Origin: Eubacteriales bacterium | GTDB lineage: Bacteria; Bacillota; Clostridia; Christensenellales; CAG-138 | Length of the DNA: 64,000 nt | NCBI GenBank assembly: GCA_021373115.1 | Contig: JAJFTI010000029.1 | Span: 1 to 64,000, forward strand | Direction of reading: 5' to 3' | Part shown: positions 44,429-53,600 of the stretch, piece after piece | Numbering within the stretch: the first letter of the stretch is position 1 | How the letters are laid out: each line of letters opens with the position of its first letter | Position numbers and translations under genes: made by a program | Notes under the pieces: generated by a model | What the model was told of the DNA's origin: nothing | What the model saw: the letters and a program-made list of their open reading frames with translations, nothing else | Database searches by the model: none

Positions 44429-44540
44429 TTTGCATGTTTCGCTAATCGACACCGGCCATGCGCGGCGGAATCGCCTGCAAAATAGATATACGGAACAACA
44501 AAGGATGTTCTATTTACCGGAAACAGAAGGGAGATGCAAA

Positions 44541-46337
44541 ATGCGGAAGGAGCGATTACGCAGCGGCGCGGTGGCCTGCTGCATCGGACTATTGTGCTTT
44601 GGCATCGTCTTTTCTCAGCTTTTTTCCGGTCTGGATTATTTTGCAAAGGATTTGCTCTACAGTAACCGGAGGCCGACCAGCAGTGTACTGAAAATCATAG
44701 CGATCGACGAAAAGGCGATCGAGCAGTTCGGCCCCTTTGGGACCTGGGACCGGAGCGTCTACGCGGAACTTTTACGGCTGCTCGATCAGGACCCGGAGTG
44801 CCGTCCCGCCGTCATTGCGTTTGACGTGCTCTTTACCGGGCGGATGAGCGGCGCGGGAGACGATGCGTTTCAGGCGGCCGTACAGGAGTATGGCAATATC
44901 ATCAGCGCATCCCATCTTGTGATTCACGAAAGAGCGACGCTGGGGGCGGGAGGGCTTTCCGTCTTTGAAAGCGTGCAGGGGCTGGAGCTTCCATACTGGC
45001 TGAACGAAAGCGACCATACGGTCGGGTTCTCCAACACGGACCTGCAGGGGGATGGAAGCGTGCGCAAGGCGGTGCTGAGATGCGGATATCAGTCGGCGCA
45101 GCTCAACAGTTTTGCCTACCAGACCTATCTTGCCTACTGCGCCCGAATGGAGCGGGTTCCACTGGAGCCAAAAACGGAACAAGGCGCGTTTCTCATCGAT
45201 TACGCGGGGCGCTCCGGCGATTTTGAAACCGTCTCTCTGGCGGATGTGTGGAACAAAACGGTCGATCCGGCGGTGTTTCAGGATTGCGTGGTGCTCGTTG
45301 GCGCCTATACGACCGGGCTGCAGGACGATTTTTACACCGGTACGAACCGGAGCGAAAAGCTCTACGGCGTTGAGATACACGCCAACATTCTGCAGAATCT
45401 CATGGAAGGCAGGCAGCTGCTTCCGGTGGAAAACTGGCTTGCGGCGCTGATCTTCGCGCTGGCGGCGGCGGTGTATTACCTTGCGGCGCGTGGCAGAAAA
45501 CTCCTCTTTGGAACGATGCTGGCGCTTGGGATCCTTTTGCTCGATCTTGCCGCTGCGTATCTGGTTTTTCGGATGGGCAGGGTACTGCCGGTTCTCGATT
45601 TGCCGCTGTTTATCCTGCTGATTTACGCGTACCAATATCTGAAGTCCTATCTCGAAGAACGCGCGCACCGGCTGCGGCTTTCCAACGCCTTTCGAAAATA
45701 CGTTGCCCCGCAGGTGGTGGATCAGCTCGCAAAGGACCGGCGCTTTGAAATCAAATTAGGCGGAGAATTGCGAACGGTCGCGGTGCTTTTTATCGACATT
45801 CGGGGGTTTACTCCGCTTTCCGAATCGCTCGCGCCGCAGATGGTCGTTTCCATTCTAAACGAATATTTCGCTTTGGTTACGAAAGCGATTTTTGATCACG
45901 GCGGCACACTGGATAAGTTTATCGGGGATGCGGCGATGGCGGTGTTCAACGCGCCGCTCGACCTGCCGGACTATGAGTACCAGGCGGTCTGTACGGCGCT
46001 GGACATCGTGTCCGGCGCGGAAGCGCTGGAAGCGCGCCTGTTCGAGCGGCACCAAAAACACGTTGGGTTCGGAATCGGCATAAACTGCGGCGAGGCGGTC
46101 GTCGGCAACATTGGCTGCAGTTTCCGCATGGATTATACCGCCATCGGAGATACCGTAAACACCGCCGCGCGGCTGGAAAGCAACGCGAAAAAGGGGCAAA
46201 TCCTGGTTTCCGAAGCGCTGTACGAAAAGGTGCGAAACCGCGTGGAAGCGGAAGAGATCGGCGTCATTCCGCTCAAGGGCAAGTCGGAAGGCGTTTGTGT
46301 TTACAACATCGTCGGGAAGAAGAAGGATTTCGAATGA
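44541..46337 (+). CDS. CHASE2-domain class III adenylate/guanylate cyclase
   Basis: A 598-aa membrane sensor enzyme. One N-terminal helix (about 9-29) precedes an extracytoplasmic CHASE2 domain (about 30-300, with KIIAIDEKAIEQFGPFGTWDR and VVLVGAYTTGLQDDFYT). Three further helices (about 305-385) lead to a class III cyclase domain (about 405-580). Metal-binding Asp419 (FIDIRGFT) and Asp463 (FIGDAAM) are present. So are the substrate Lys of LDKF and the transition-state Asn/Arg in IGDTVNTAARLES, so it should be active. It makes cAMP (Lys/Asp type recognition) in response to an external cue. ATG at 44541 has AAGGGAG upstream. Its stop codon overlaps the next start. Confidence 0.92.
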   Translation: MRKERLRSGAVACCIGLLCFGIVFSQLFSGLDYFAKDLLYSNRRPTSSVLKIIAIDEKAIEQFGPFGTWDRSVYAELLRLLDQDPECRPAVIAFDVLFTGRMSGAGDDAFQAAVQEYGNIISASHLVIHERATLGAGGLSVFESVQGLELPYWLNESDHTVGFSNTDLQGDGSVRKAVLRCGYQSAQLNSFAYQTYLAYCARMERVPLEPKTEQGAFLIDYAGRSGDFETVSLADVWNKTVDPAVFQDCVVLVGAYTTGLQDDFYTGTNRSEKLYGVEIHANILQNLMEGRQLLPVENWLAALIFALAAAVYYLAARGRKLLFGTMLALGILLLDLAAAYLVFRMGRVLPVLDLPLFILLIYAYQYLKSYLEERAHRLRLSNAFRKYVAPQVVDQLAKDRRFEIKLGGELRTVAVLFIDIRGFTPLSESLAPQMVVSILNEYFALVTKAIFDHGGTLDKFIGDAAMAVFNAPLDLPDYEYQAVCTALDIVSGAEALEARLFERHQKHVGFGIGINCGEAVVGNIGCSFRMDYTAIGDTVNTAARLESNAKKGQILVSEALYEKVRNRVEAEEIGVIPLKGKSEGVCVYNIVGKKKDFE

Positions 46338-47866
46338 AGAACCGGTGTTTGCATTGCTGCATCGTCCCGATTGCGACGGTTCTCCTGCTTGCGGCGCTGC
46401 TTGCGGGCTGCGGCGGCGGTTACCGAAGCATCTTCGTGGCTTCTGTTACGGGCGGCGTGACCGTTGCCCGGGCAGATCAATCGGATGAAATCACCTGCTA
46501 TGAAGGCATGAAACTGCAGGATCAGGATATTGTCACCGCGGCAAGCGACGGCTGCGTCATCCTGAAACTGGACGACGATAAATACGTTTATCTGGAGTCC
46601 GGCGCGCAAATCCGGATTTACGCTGCGGGTAAAACCGGCAGTACGGAGACGCAGATCGAACTGACCAAGGGGACCATGTCCGCGGTGATTGAGCAGAAGC
46701 TTTCGGCAAACGAGAGTTTCCGCGTAACGGTGGATAACGTTTCCATGGTGGTTCGGGGTACGATTTTCCGTATCTCGCGGGGCGAAACGGAGAGCGGCGA
46801 GCCGACCGTTCTGATCCAGACCGTGGAAGGCACGGTTGGTATTCTCGCGGAGGACGGCGCCGAAGAGACGCTTGGCGCGAATCTGCAGGATGTTCTGATC
46901 CTGACGGATACGGGCGGAACGTTTTCTTCCACCGATATGCCAATCGACTACTCCGCGCTTAAGCCGGAAACGCTGATCTGGATCCGCGACGCGCTGCAGG
47001 ATAAGCTGGCCGGTTCGACCGATCCGGATGAGGCGGCGGCGCTGCAGGAGATTCTCGCAATTCTAAACGGCGCAACTGCCTTTGCCGCACAAACGCCGGT
47101 GCCGACCGCGCTCCCCGCGGAAGAGCCAACGCAAACGCCTGTGCCAACGCCAACGCGGGTACCGGAATATACGCTGACCCTGCGCAAATCCTCCTATGGC
47201 AGAGTTACGGTGGCGGAGGGGTCCTATCCCGCCGGAACGGAGATTCCGATTTCGGCGGAAGCTTACGGCGGGTTCGAATTCAACGGCTGGATGATCAATG
47301 GCGAATCGGCTCCATCGCTGGGAATGTCGGCGGATACCGTACTGGTCATGCCGAACGGCGATACAACGATCGGCGCAAGGTTCCGAGGCATGAAATACAC
47401 GCTTTCCATCGAGCAGCCCGCACAGGGCGGCTCCATTTCAGGCAAGGCCGGAAGGTATGCGCAAGGGGAAGAAATTCTGCTGACTGCCACCGCTTTTGCG
47501 GGCTATGAACTAACCGGCTGGCTGGTCAACGGCGGCGCTGCTGCTTCGCTTGGGAATACTCCTTCCATAACATTCACCATGCCCGCCGCGAATCGGACGA
47601 TCTGCGCGGTGTTTTCGCCGGTAGCCGCGGCCCACAGTCTCACGTTTGAGCAGGCGGCGCAAGGCGGCGGAGTCATTCTGTTAACCGCTGGATCGTATAC
47701 CGCGGGCACAATGGTTCCCGTTACGGTTGTTCCGGAGACGGACAAGATACTCGCCGGACTGGTCGTTAACGGGGTTCTGGATAATATTTATCAGGGGCAG
47801 ACCAGTTTTGATTATTGTATGCCGAATGAAGACGTACTTCTTTCGGCGGTGTTTGAGATTCATTGA
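46334..47866 (+). CDS. FecR-domain lipoprotein with three InlB-type repeats
   Basis: A 510-aa exported protein. The signal peptide ends LLLAALLAGC (lipobox). A FecR domain (about 35-200, KLQDQDIVTAASDGCVILKLDDDKYVYLESGAQI and VSMVVRGTIFRIS) is followed by a Pro/Thr linker (about 255-275). Three divergent InlB B-repeats follow (about 278-350, 352-428, 432-510), each with an xGxY..GxEI and GW motif. FecR domains often sense or relay surface signals, and InlB repeats mediate surface contacts. Overlap with the cyclase gene (ATGA) suggests it may partner the CHASE2 sensor; this is inference. Confidence 0.85.
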   Translation: MKNRCLHCCIVPIATVLLLAALLAGCGGGYRSIFVASVTGGVTVARADQSDEITCYEGMKLQDQDIVTAASDGCVILKLDDDKYVYLESGAQIRIYAAGKTGSTETQIELTKGTMSAVIEQKLSANESFRVTVDNVSMVVRGTIFRISRGETESGEPTVLIQTVEGTVGILAEDGAEETLGANLQDVLILTDTGGTFSSTDMPIDYSALKPETLIWIRDALQDKLAGSTDPDEAAALQEILAILNGATAFAAQTPVPTALPAEEPTQTPVPTPTRVPEYTLTLRKSSYGRVTVAEGSYPAGTEIPISAEAYGGFEFNGWMINGESAPSLGMSADTVLVMPNGDTTIGARFRGMKYTLSIEQPAQGGSISGKAGRYAQGEEILLTATAFAGYELTGWLVNGGAAASLGNTPSITFTMPAANRTICAVFSPVAAAHSLTFEQAAQGGGVILLTAGSYTAGTMVPVTVVPETDKILAGLVVNGVLDNIYQGQTSFDYCMPNEDVLLSAVFEIH

Positions 47867-47884
47867 TAACCATAGGGGCGTTCT

Positions 47885-48655
47885 ATGCTGATTATTCCCG
47901 ATTTTTTCCAGATAGAGGAGAGCCTGAAGCTGGCGCGCGAATACGCGCTGGGCTTTGAGTACAACGATTTCTATCTGAATCTGGACGACGCCGCGGGGAT
48001 GGAAGAGAAAATTGCGTTTTACCGGCGCAACTCCCCGCCTTGCGACTGCACGCTGCACGGCGCTTTTTACGACGTTGCGGTTGGCAGCGCGGATGCTCAA
48101 ATTCGCGCCGTTTCGCGAAGCAGGGTTGCGCAAAGCGTCGAAATCGGGAAAAAGCTCGGTGCGCGGGCGGTCGTCTTCCATACGAATACGATTTCGAATT
48201 TTCATTTAAAATCCTATTGTGAAAACTGGCTTGCGGAAAATGCGGCGTATTATTCGGGCGTTTTGCAGACGAACCGGACGATTGGCATCTATATCGAGAA
48301 CATGTTCGACCAATCGCCGGATCTGCTGCTGCGGCTTTCCGAACAGCTCTGCGTTTACCCAAACTATGGCGTGTGCCTGGATTTTGCGCATGCGTGCCTG
48401 TCCCAAACCAAGATAGAAGATTGGGTGGAACCGCTCGCACCCTATATTCGGCACATTCATTTGAACGACTGCGACGGACTGGAGGATTCCCACCTTGCGC
48501 TGGGGCGCGGGAAAATGGACATTCCGGGCTTTTTTTCGCTGCTGGAACAATACCGCGTTTCGGGGAGCGTCCTGCTGGAGGTCCGGGGGATCGAAGACCA
48601 GCGGGAGAGCCTGGAGTACCTGCGCGCGCGCGGGCTGCTGCGGGAAGCGCGCTGA
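47885..48655 (+). CDS. Sugar phosphate isomerase/epimerase-like TIM-barrel protein
   Basis: A 256-aa protein of the AP-endonuclease-2/xylose-isomerase-like TIM-barrel superfamily. Candidate metal-site residues lie in CTLHGAFYD, VVFHTNT, IYIENMFD, VCLDFAHACL, IRHIHLNDCDG and HLALGRGKMD. The family includes isomerases, epimerases and endonuclease IV; the related DUF692 enzymes modify peptides. It lies inside the export operon, 18 nt after the FecR gene and 23 nt before the secretion adaptor gene, so a role tied to the peptides or to a surface glycan is possible but unproven. Confidence 0.8.
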   Translation: MLIIPDFFQIEESLKLAREYALGFEYNDFYLNLDDAAGMEEKIAFYRRNSPPCDCTLHGAFYDVAVGSADAQIRAVSRSRVAQSVEIGKKLGARAVVFHTNTISNFHLKSYCENWLAENAAYYSGVLQTNRTIGIYIENMFDQSPDLLLRLSEQLCVYPNYGVCLDFAHACLSQTKIEDWVEPLAPYIRHIHLNDCDGLEDSHLALGRGKMDIPGFFSLLEQYRVSGSVLLEVRGIEDQRESLEYLRARGLLREAR

Positions 48656-48678
48656 AAGACACGGGCACCGAGGAGCGT

Positions 48679-49263
48679 ATGGACGACGAAATTATTTTCC
48701 GAAAAGTGGCGATGGAACGGCTCTCCTCGCCGGAAAATCTGGATCAGGTCATGCGGGTGGTTCCGGCCAGAAGCTGGATTGCGCTTGTGTGCCTGTTTGT
48801 TTTTGCCGCAACGGCGGCCGCTTGGGCATGCTTTGGTGAAATCGTAACCCAGGTGGAAGGGCGGGGCCTTCTGCTGCAGGAATCCGGTTCGGCGGCGGGG
48901 AAGGTCGTTGCGGCGCTGTCCGCCGGGGATGGGCAGAGCGTGCGGCCGGGTATGGAGGCGATTGTTTCGCTGGACTCCGGCGAGACCCTGACCGGCAAGG
49001 TCGCCTCCATTTCGAATGCGGACGGCCAGACGCTGGTTGTGGACGGGGTATCGATTTCCAAGGCTTCTTTTCCCGGATGGGTGGCCGGCGCGCCGTATCT
49101 TGCGGTTATCCTTCCGCTCGACAACGGCGGGGCGCAAGAGGCGGCGAGTGCGCGGCAAACCGACGGCGCGGCGGGCCGGTCTTGCACGGTTCAAATCGCA
49201 ATTCGGATGCTTCACCCGATTCAAATGATTTTACCCGGCGGAGCGGAGAAAAGCGGACAATGA
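48679..49263 (+). CDS. NHLM-type secretion adaptor (HlyD-like), unusually short
   Basis: A 194-aa membrane-fusion-type protein. N-terminal cytoplasmic part RKVAMERLSSPENLDQVMRVV, one helix (WIALVCLFVFAATAAAWAC), then GEIVTQVEGRGLLL and a beta-rich lipoyl/barrel region, ending in VQIAIRMLHPIQMILP as in the NHLM secretion protein family. Usual members are clearly longer because of a coiled-coil hairpin, which seems absent here. ATG at 48679 with GAGGAG upstream. The stop codon overlaps the exporter start (ATGA). Works between the ABC exporter and the outside face of the membrane. Confidence 0.82.
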   Translation: MDDEIIFRKVAMERLSSPENLDQVMRVVPARSWIALVCLFVFAATAAAWACFGEIVTQVEGRGLLLQESGSAAGKVVAALSAGDGQSVRPGMEAIVSLDSGETLTGKVASISNADGQTLVVDGVSISKASFPGWVAGAPYLAVILPLDNGGAQEAASARQTDGAAGRSCTVQIAIRMLHPIQMILPGGAEKSGQ

Positions 49264-51449
49264 AGCACACGCTGGCTCCAAACAAGGGATCGTTTCGAAA
49301 CCGGTTCCGCAAGCGGGTTAAAACACCCACCGTTATCCAAATGGAAGCGGTGGAGTGCGGCGCGGCCGCGCTTTCCATTATTCTCGGCTACTGGGGCAAG
49401 TTTGTGCCGCTGGAAGAGCTGCGGGTCTCCTGCGGCGTTTCCCGCGATGGCAGCAAGGCGGGCAATATCGCCAGGGCGGCGCGGAAGTATGGGTTGATTG
49501 TGAAAGCCTGCCGCTACGAGCCGGATGATTTGACCACCATTCCGCTTCCGGCCATTCTTCACTGGAACTTCAATCATTTTCTTGTGCTGGAAGGGTTTAA
49601 AAAAGACCGCGTGTATCTGAACGATCCGGCAAGCGGACCCTATCAGGTTACCAAACAGGAGTTTGACGAGGCGTTTACCGGGGTGACGCTGATGTTTCAG
49701 CCCGCACCGGGGTTCGAAAAATCCGGAAAGCGTCGTTCTCTGACAGGGGCGCTGAAAAGAAGCCTGAGCGGACGCTCCGCGCCGATGGCGTTCCTGTTTT
49801 TGACCAGTTTTCTGCTGGTATTTCCCGGGCTAATCGTTCCGTATTTTTCCAAGTTTTTTGTGGACAACATCCTGTCCGCGCGGATGGACGGATGGATGCC
49901 GCCGTTTCTCATTGGGCTGGTGCTGGTGGCCGCGTTTCAGGCCGCTGCATCCGCCGTTCGGCGAAACGCCATGAACAAGCTGGAAAACGAACTTTCGAAA
50001 AGCCATTCCAGCCGGTTCCTGCGTCATCTGCTCCGGCTTCCGATGGAGTTTTTTATGCAGCGGTTTACCGGGGATATTGCCGCTCGCGTTTCCTATAACG
50101 ATACGGTGAGCGAACTCGTCACCGGAAAGCTCGCGTCCACGGCGCTGGATTTGCTGATGGTGGTATTTTTCCTTGCCATGATGGTTGTATTCAGCCCGCT
50201 TCTTGCGGTCTTGGGGGCGGGCGTTGCGTTGGTCAATCTGGTGCTTCTCTTTACGCTTTCCAGGAAGCGCGCAAATCAGCAGCGCAGACTGCTGTCCGAC
50301 GAGGGAAAGTTCAGCGGCGCCGTCGCGTCCGGGCTGGAGATTATCGAAACGATTAAAGCGGGGGGTATGGAACCCGACCTGTTTGCAGGATGGGCCGGAT
50401 ATCAGGCGAAACTGCTCAACGCCGAACAGAGAATGGGAACGACGCTGCCGCTGCTGACCGCGCTGCCGGTATTGATTACGGCGCTTGACAGCGCGGCGGT
50501 GCTGGCGGTTGGCGCCGGCCAGGTCATGGCCGGGCAAATGACGGTTGGTACACTGATTGCGTTTCAGGGCCTTCTTGCCAGCTTTATTCTGCCAATCAAC
50601 CATCTGGTTGGATTTGCGGATGAAATTCAGGATCTCAAGGTATACCTGGAACGCCTGGAGGACGTATACGATTATCCTCCGTCACACGAATGCGAACAGG
50701 AGGAGGGTGAGGTGGACGGGAACGAAAAACTCACCGGGCGCCTGGATCTTTGCAACGTTTCGTTTGGCTACAGCAGGCTGGAGCCGCCGCTGATCGAGGG
50801 ATTTTCCCTGTCGCTGAAGCCCGGCGGGTCTGTTGCCATCGTGGGCGGCACCGGCAGCGGAAAATCCACGCTGGCGAGGCTCATCGCCGGATTGTACGAG
50901 CCCTGGGACGGCGAAATTCTATTCGACGGCAAGCCGCGAGCCGCAATTCCGGCGGAAACCATGCGCCGCTCCCTTTCGATGGTAGATCAGGAGATCAGCA
51001 TATTTGAAGGTACGGTGCGGGACAATATTACCATGTGGAGCACCGCGGTTTCCGAAAGCGACCTTGATGGAGCGGCGCGGGACGCCTGCATTCGCGGCGT
51101 ACTGCTGGAGCGGCAAGGCGGCTACGAACTGGAGCTGGACGAAAACGGGAAATGCTTCAGCGGCGGCGAGAAGCAGCGCATCGAGATTGCCCGCGCGCTC
51201 TGCATCAATCCGGCAATCCTGCTGCTGGACGAAGCGACGAGCGCTCTCGATCCGATTGTAGAAAAGGAAATTATGGATCGTATCCGCAGCCGCGGGTGTT
51301 CCTGCGTGGTGGTTGCCCACCGGCTGAGCACCATTATGGATTGCGACGAGATTATCGTGCTCGATCACGGCCATATTGCGGAACGAGGAACCCACACACA
51401 GCTGCTTGCGCGCAAAGGCGCCTATGCCAGGCTGGTTGCCAGCACGTAA
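49260..51449 (+). CDS. NHLM-type ABC exporter with C39 peptidase domain
   Basis: A 729-aa peptidase-containing ATP-binding transporter. The C39 domain (about 20-150) has the catalytic Cys33 (MEAVECGAAALS), His106 (NFNHFLVLEGF) and Asp122 (YLNDPASGPY), so it should cleave after Gly-Gly. A transmembrane domain (about 165-460, six helices) and an ABC ATPase (Walker A GGTGSGKST, signature FSGGEKQRIEIARAL, Walker B ILLLDEATSALD) follow. It is the natural processing exporter for the two Gly-Gly peptides at 43893 and 44172. Overlaps the adaptor gene by 4 nt and abuts the next ABC gene. Confidence 0.93.
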   Translation: MKHTLAPNKGSFRNRFRKRVKTPTVIQMEAVECGAAALSIILGYWGKFVPLEELRVSCGVSRDGSKAGNIARAARKYGLIVKACRYEPDDLTTIPLPAILHWNFNHFLVLEGFKKDRVYLNDPASGPYQVTKQEFDEAFTGVTLMFQPAPGFEKSGKRRSLTGALKRSLSGRSAPMAFLFLTSFLLVFPGLIVPYFSKFFVDNILSARMDGWMPPFLIGLVLVAAFQAAASAVRRNAMNKLENELSKSHSSRFLRHLLRLPMEFFMQRFTGDIAARVSYNDTVSELVTGKLASTALDLLMVVFFLAMMVVFSPLLAVLGAGVALVNLVLLFTLSRKRANQQRRLLSDEGKFSGAVASGLEIIETIKAGGMEPDLFAGWAGYQAKLLNAEQRMGTTLPLLTALPVLITALDSAAVLAVGAGQVMAGQMTVGTLIAFQGLLASFILPINHLVGFADEIQDLKVYLERLEDVYDYPPSHECEQEEGEVDGNEKLTGRLDLCNVSFGYSRLEPPLIEGFSLSLKPGGSVAIVGGTGSGKSTLARLIAGLYEPWDGEILFDGKPRAAIPAETMRRSLSMVDQEISIFEGTVRDNITMWSTAVSESDLDGAARDACIRGVLLERQGGYELELDENGKCFSGGEKQRIEIARALCINPAILLLDEATSALDPIVEKEIMDRIRSRGCSCVVVAHRLSTIMDCDEIIVLDHGHIAERGTHTQLLARKGAYARLVAST

Positions 51450-51463
51450 TGGGAAGAGGAAGG

Positions 51464-53593
51464 ATGAAGGAAGAAGGAAGCATGAAAAAGCCGCTGCGTC
51501 ACGGCGGCCAGGCCCATGACACCGGCCTTCACCCGGTCTATGCGGCGTTGCGGCGCATTGCGGATTTTCTGGGTGTTTCGGTTCCGCCATCCAATTTTGA
51601 GAATACTTGCGGAGACGATCGAAACATAACGAAAGCCGCCGCCGGATGCTGCCTGCGCGTTCGTCCGGTACATCTGCAGGATTCCTGGTGGAAGGAGGAC
51701 GGAGGCCCGCTTCTGGCTTTCTGCTGCGTCAGCGGAGAACCGGTTGCGCTGATTCCCGGGCCGCCGGGTCGCTACCGGATGTTTCATGCCGGAGATCGCA
51801 AGGGCGAACCGGTGGACGCGGCGGCGGCGCAGAAGATTGACCGGCAGGCGTATTCACCCTATGCGTCGTTTGAATCCGGCAGCGTGAGCCCGAGCCAGCT
51901 CGTCCGGTTCGGCCTGAAGCGGTTCTGGCGGCAGGATTTGGTATTCACGCTGGCGGCGGGGATGGTTGGCGGCATACTGGAACTTGCGGTGCCGCTTGCC
52001 ACCGGGCTGCTGTTTGACTTTATCGTTCCTGCGCGGCAGGCCGGCCAGATCGTTTGGATCATCCTGCTGCTCGCGCTTGCCGGTTTTACGGCATTCGTTT
52101 TTCAGGTGACACGGTCGTATTCGTTGATGCGGATGGAAGGCAAGCTGGATATCGGCCTGGAAAGCGCGCTTTGGGACCGGATGCTGAACCTTCCCGTGGA
52201 GTTTTTTCATGAATTCTCCGCCGGCGATCTGGCAAACCGCGCTTCCGGAATTACAAAAATCCGCAAAGCCCTGTCCGAGTCCGCGGTGAACGCGCTGCTG
52301 GCATGTATATTCTCGCTCTTTAGCTTGATCTTGGTTTTTATCTACAGTACCGCGGCGGGATTTGCTCTGCTCGCCTGCCTGCTGGTTATGACGGCGGTAA
52401 TTGTGATACTTTTTTCCGTACTGCGGGAACCGGTCAAGGAAAAAACGATGCGGGCCGGCAGACTGGAGGGACTCCTGATCCAGCTGATCCGCGGGTATCA
52501 CAAGTTTGTCGTGACCGGGTCGCAAAACGTCGCTTTTGCGCTCTGGTACAAGCCGTTTTCCGAGGTAAAGCGCGTGGAGGCGGAAATCGGCGCGCGATCG
52601 GCTCTGCTGGACGTGGCGGCTGCGGTCTTCCCCATCCTGTCCGCGGTTGTGTTCTATGCCGCGGCATATTACGGGTCTTCCGATTTGAACGCGGGCAGTT
52701 ACTTTGCGCTGTATGCGGCGTTTTGCACCGTTATGGCTTCGTTTTCAGAACTGCTTCTGTCGTTTTCGGGCTTCCTCAAGGTGATTCCGCATTATGAACG
52801 GATGCGGCCCATACTGGACTGCCCGGCCGAAGTGAACGAGCGCAAGCAGAATCCCGGAAGGCTCAGGGGTGAGATAACCTTGTCGCATGCGGTGTTCCGC
52901 TATCGAGGCGGCAGCTGTAACGCGCTGGACGATCTCTCCCTGACCGTGCGCGAGGGGGAAATGGCGGCGCTGATCGGCGGTTCGGGGAGCGGGAAATCGA
53001 CGCTTTTCAAGCTGCTGCTGGGGTTTGAACAGCCGTCCGCAGGCGCCGTTTTTTACGACGGAATGGATCTGGCTTCGCTGGATGTGCAGGAGGTGCGCGC
53101 GCAGATTGGCACGGTGATTCAAAACGCGCAGATCATGTCCGACAGTATCTACAAAAACATTGCGGGATCGGCGTTGATTTCCATTGAGGATGCCTGGGCC
53201 GTCGCGCGGCTCGTGAGTCTGGATCGGGATATTGAAGAAATGCCAATGGGGATGCATACGTTTCTCAACGAAGGCGGCCGGACACTTTCCGGCGGACAGC
53301 GGCAAAAAATTCTGCTTGCCCGCGCGTTGGTGAAAAAACCGCGCATTCTGCTTCTGGACGAGGCGACGAGCGCGCTGGACAATACCGCGCAGGCGGTGGT
53401 AACCGAGAGCCTGAGCAAATTGAATATTACGCGCGTTGTGATTGCGCACCGGCTGAGCACGGTCATGAACGCCGATACGATTTACGTTCTGGAAAACGGG
53501 CGAATCGTGCAATCCGGCAGTTATACGCAACTGCTGGCCGGCCCGGGTCCGTTCCTTGAATTTGCCAGGCGGCAGATCGTTTTTGAAAGGTGA
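51464..53593 (+). CDS. NHLM-type ABC transporter without C39 peptidase
   Basis: A 709-aa ABC protein. The first 140 residues (ALRRIADFLGV, CCLRVRPVHLQDSWWKEDGGPLLAF) match the N-terminal domain typical of the second NHLM transporter and lack a C39 catalytic set. A six-helix membrane domain (about 150-450) and an ATPase (Walker A GGSGSGKST, signature LSGGQRQKILLARAL, Walker B ILLLDEATSALD) follow. It probably pairs with the C39 exporter. ATGs at 51449, 51464 and 51482 are all plausible; 51464 has AAGAGGAAGG close by and is a compromise. Confidence 0.9.
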   Translation: MKEEGSMKKPLRHGGQAHDTGLHPVYAALRRIADFLGVSVPPSNFENTCGDDRNITKAAAGCCLRVRPVHLQDSWWKEDGGPLLAFCCVSGEPVALIPGPPGRYRMFHAGDRKGEPVDAAAAQKIDRQAYSPYASFESGSVSPSQLVRFGLKRFWRQDLVFTLAAGMVGGILELAVPLATGLLFDFIVPARQAGQIVWIILLLALAGFTAFVFQVTRSYSLMRMEGKLDIGLESALWDRMLNLPVEFFHEFSAGDLANRASGITKIRKALSESAVNALLACIFSLFSLILVFIYSTAAGFALLACLLVMTAVIVILFSVLREPVKEKTMRAGRLEGLLIQLIRGYHKFVVTGSQNVAFALWYKPFSEVKRVEAEIGARSALLDVAAAVFPILSAVVFYAAAYYGSSDLNAGSYFALYAAFCTVMASFSELLLSFSGFLKVIPHYERMRPILDCPAEVNERKQNPGRLRGEITLSHAVFRYRGGSCNALDDLSLTVREGEMAALIGGSGSGKSTLFKLLLGFEQPSAGAVFYDGMDLASLDVQEVRAQIGTVIQNAQIMSDSIYKNIAGSALISIEDAWAVARLVSLDRDIEEMPMGMHTFLNEGGRTLSGGQRQKILLARALVKKPRILLLDEATSALDNTAQAVVTESLSKLNITRVVIAHRLSTVMNADTIYVLENGRIVQSGSYTQLLAGPGPFLEFARRQIVFER

Positions 53594-53600
53594 GAACGCA

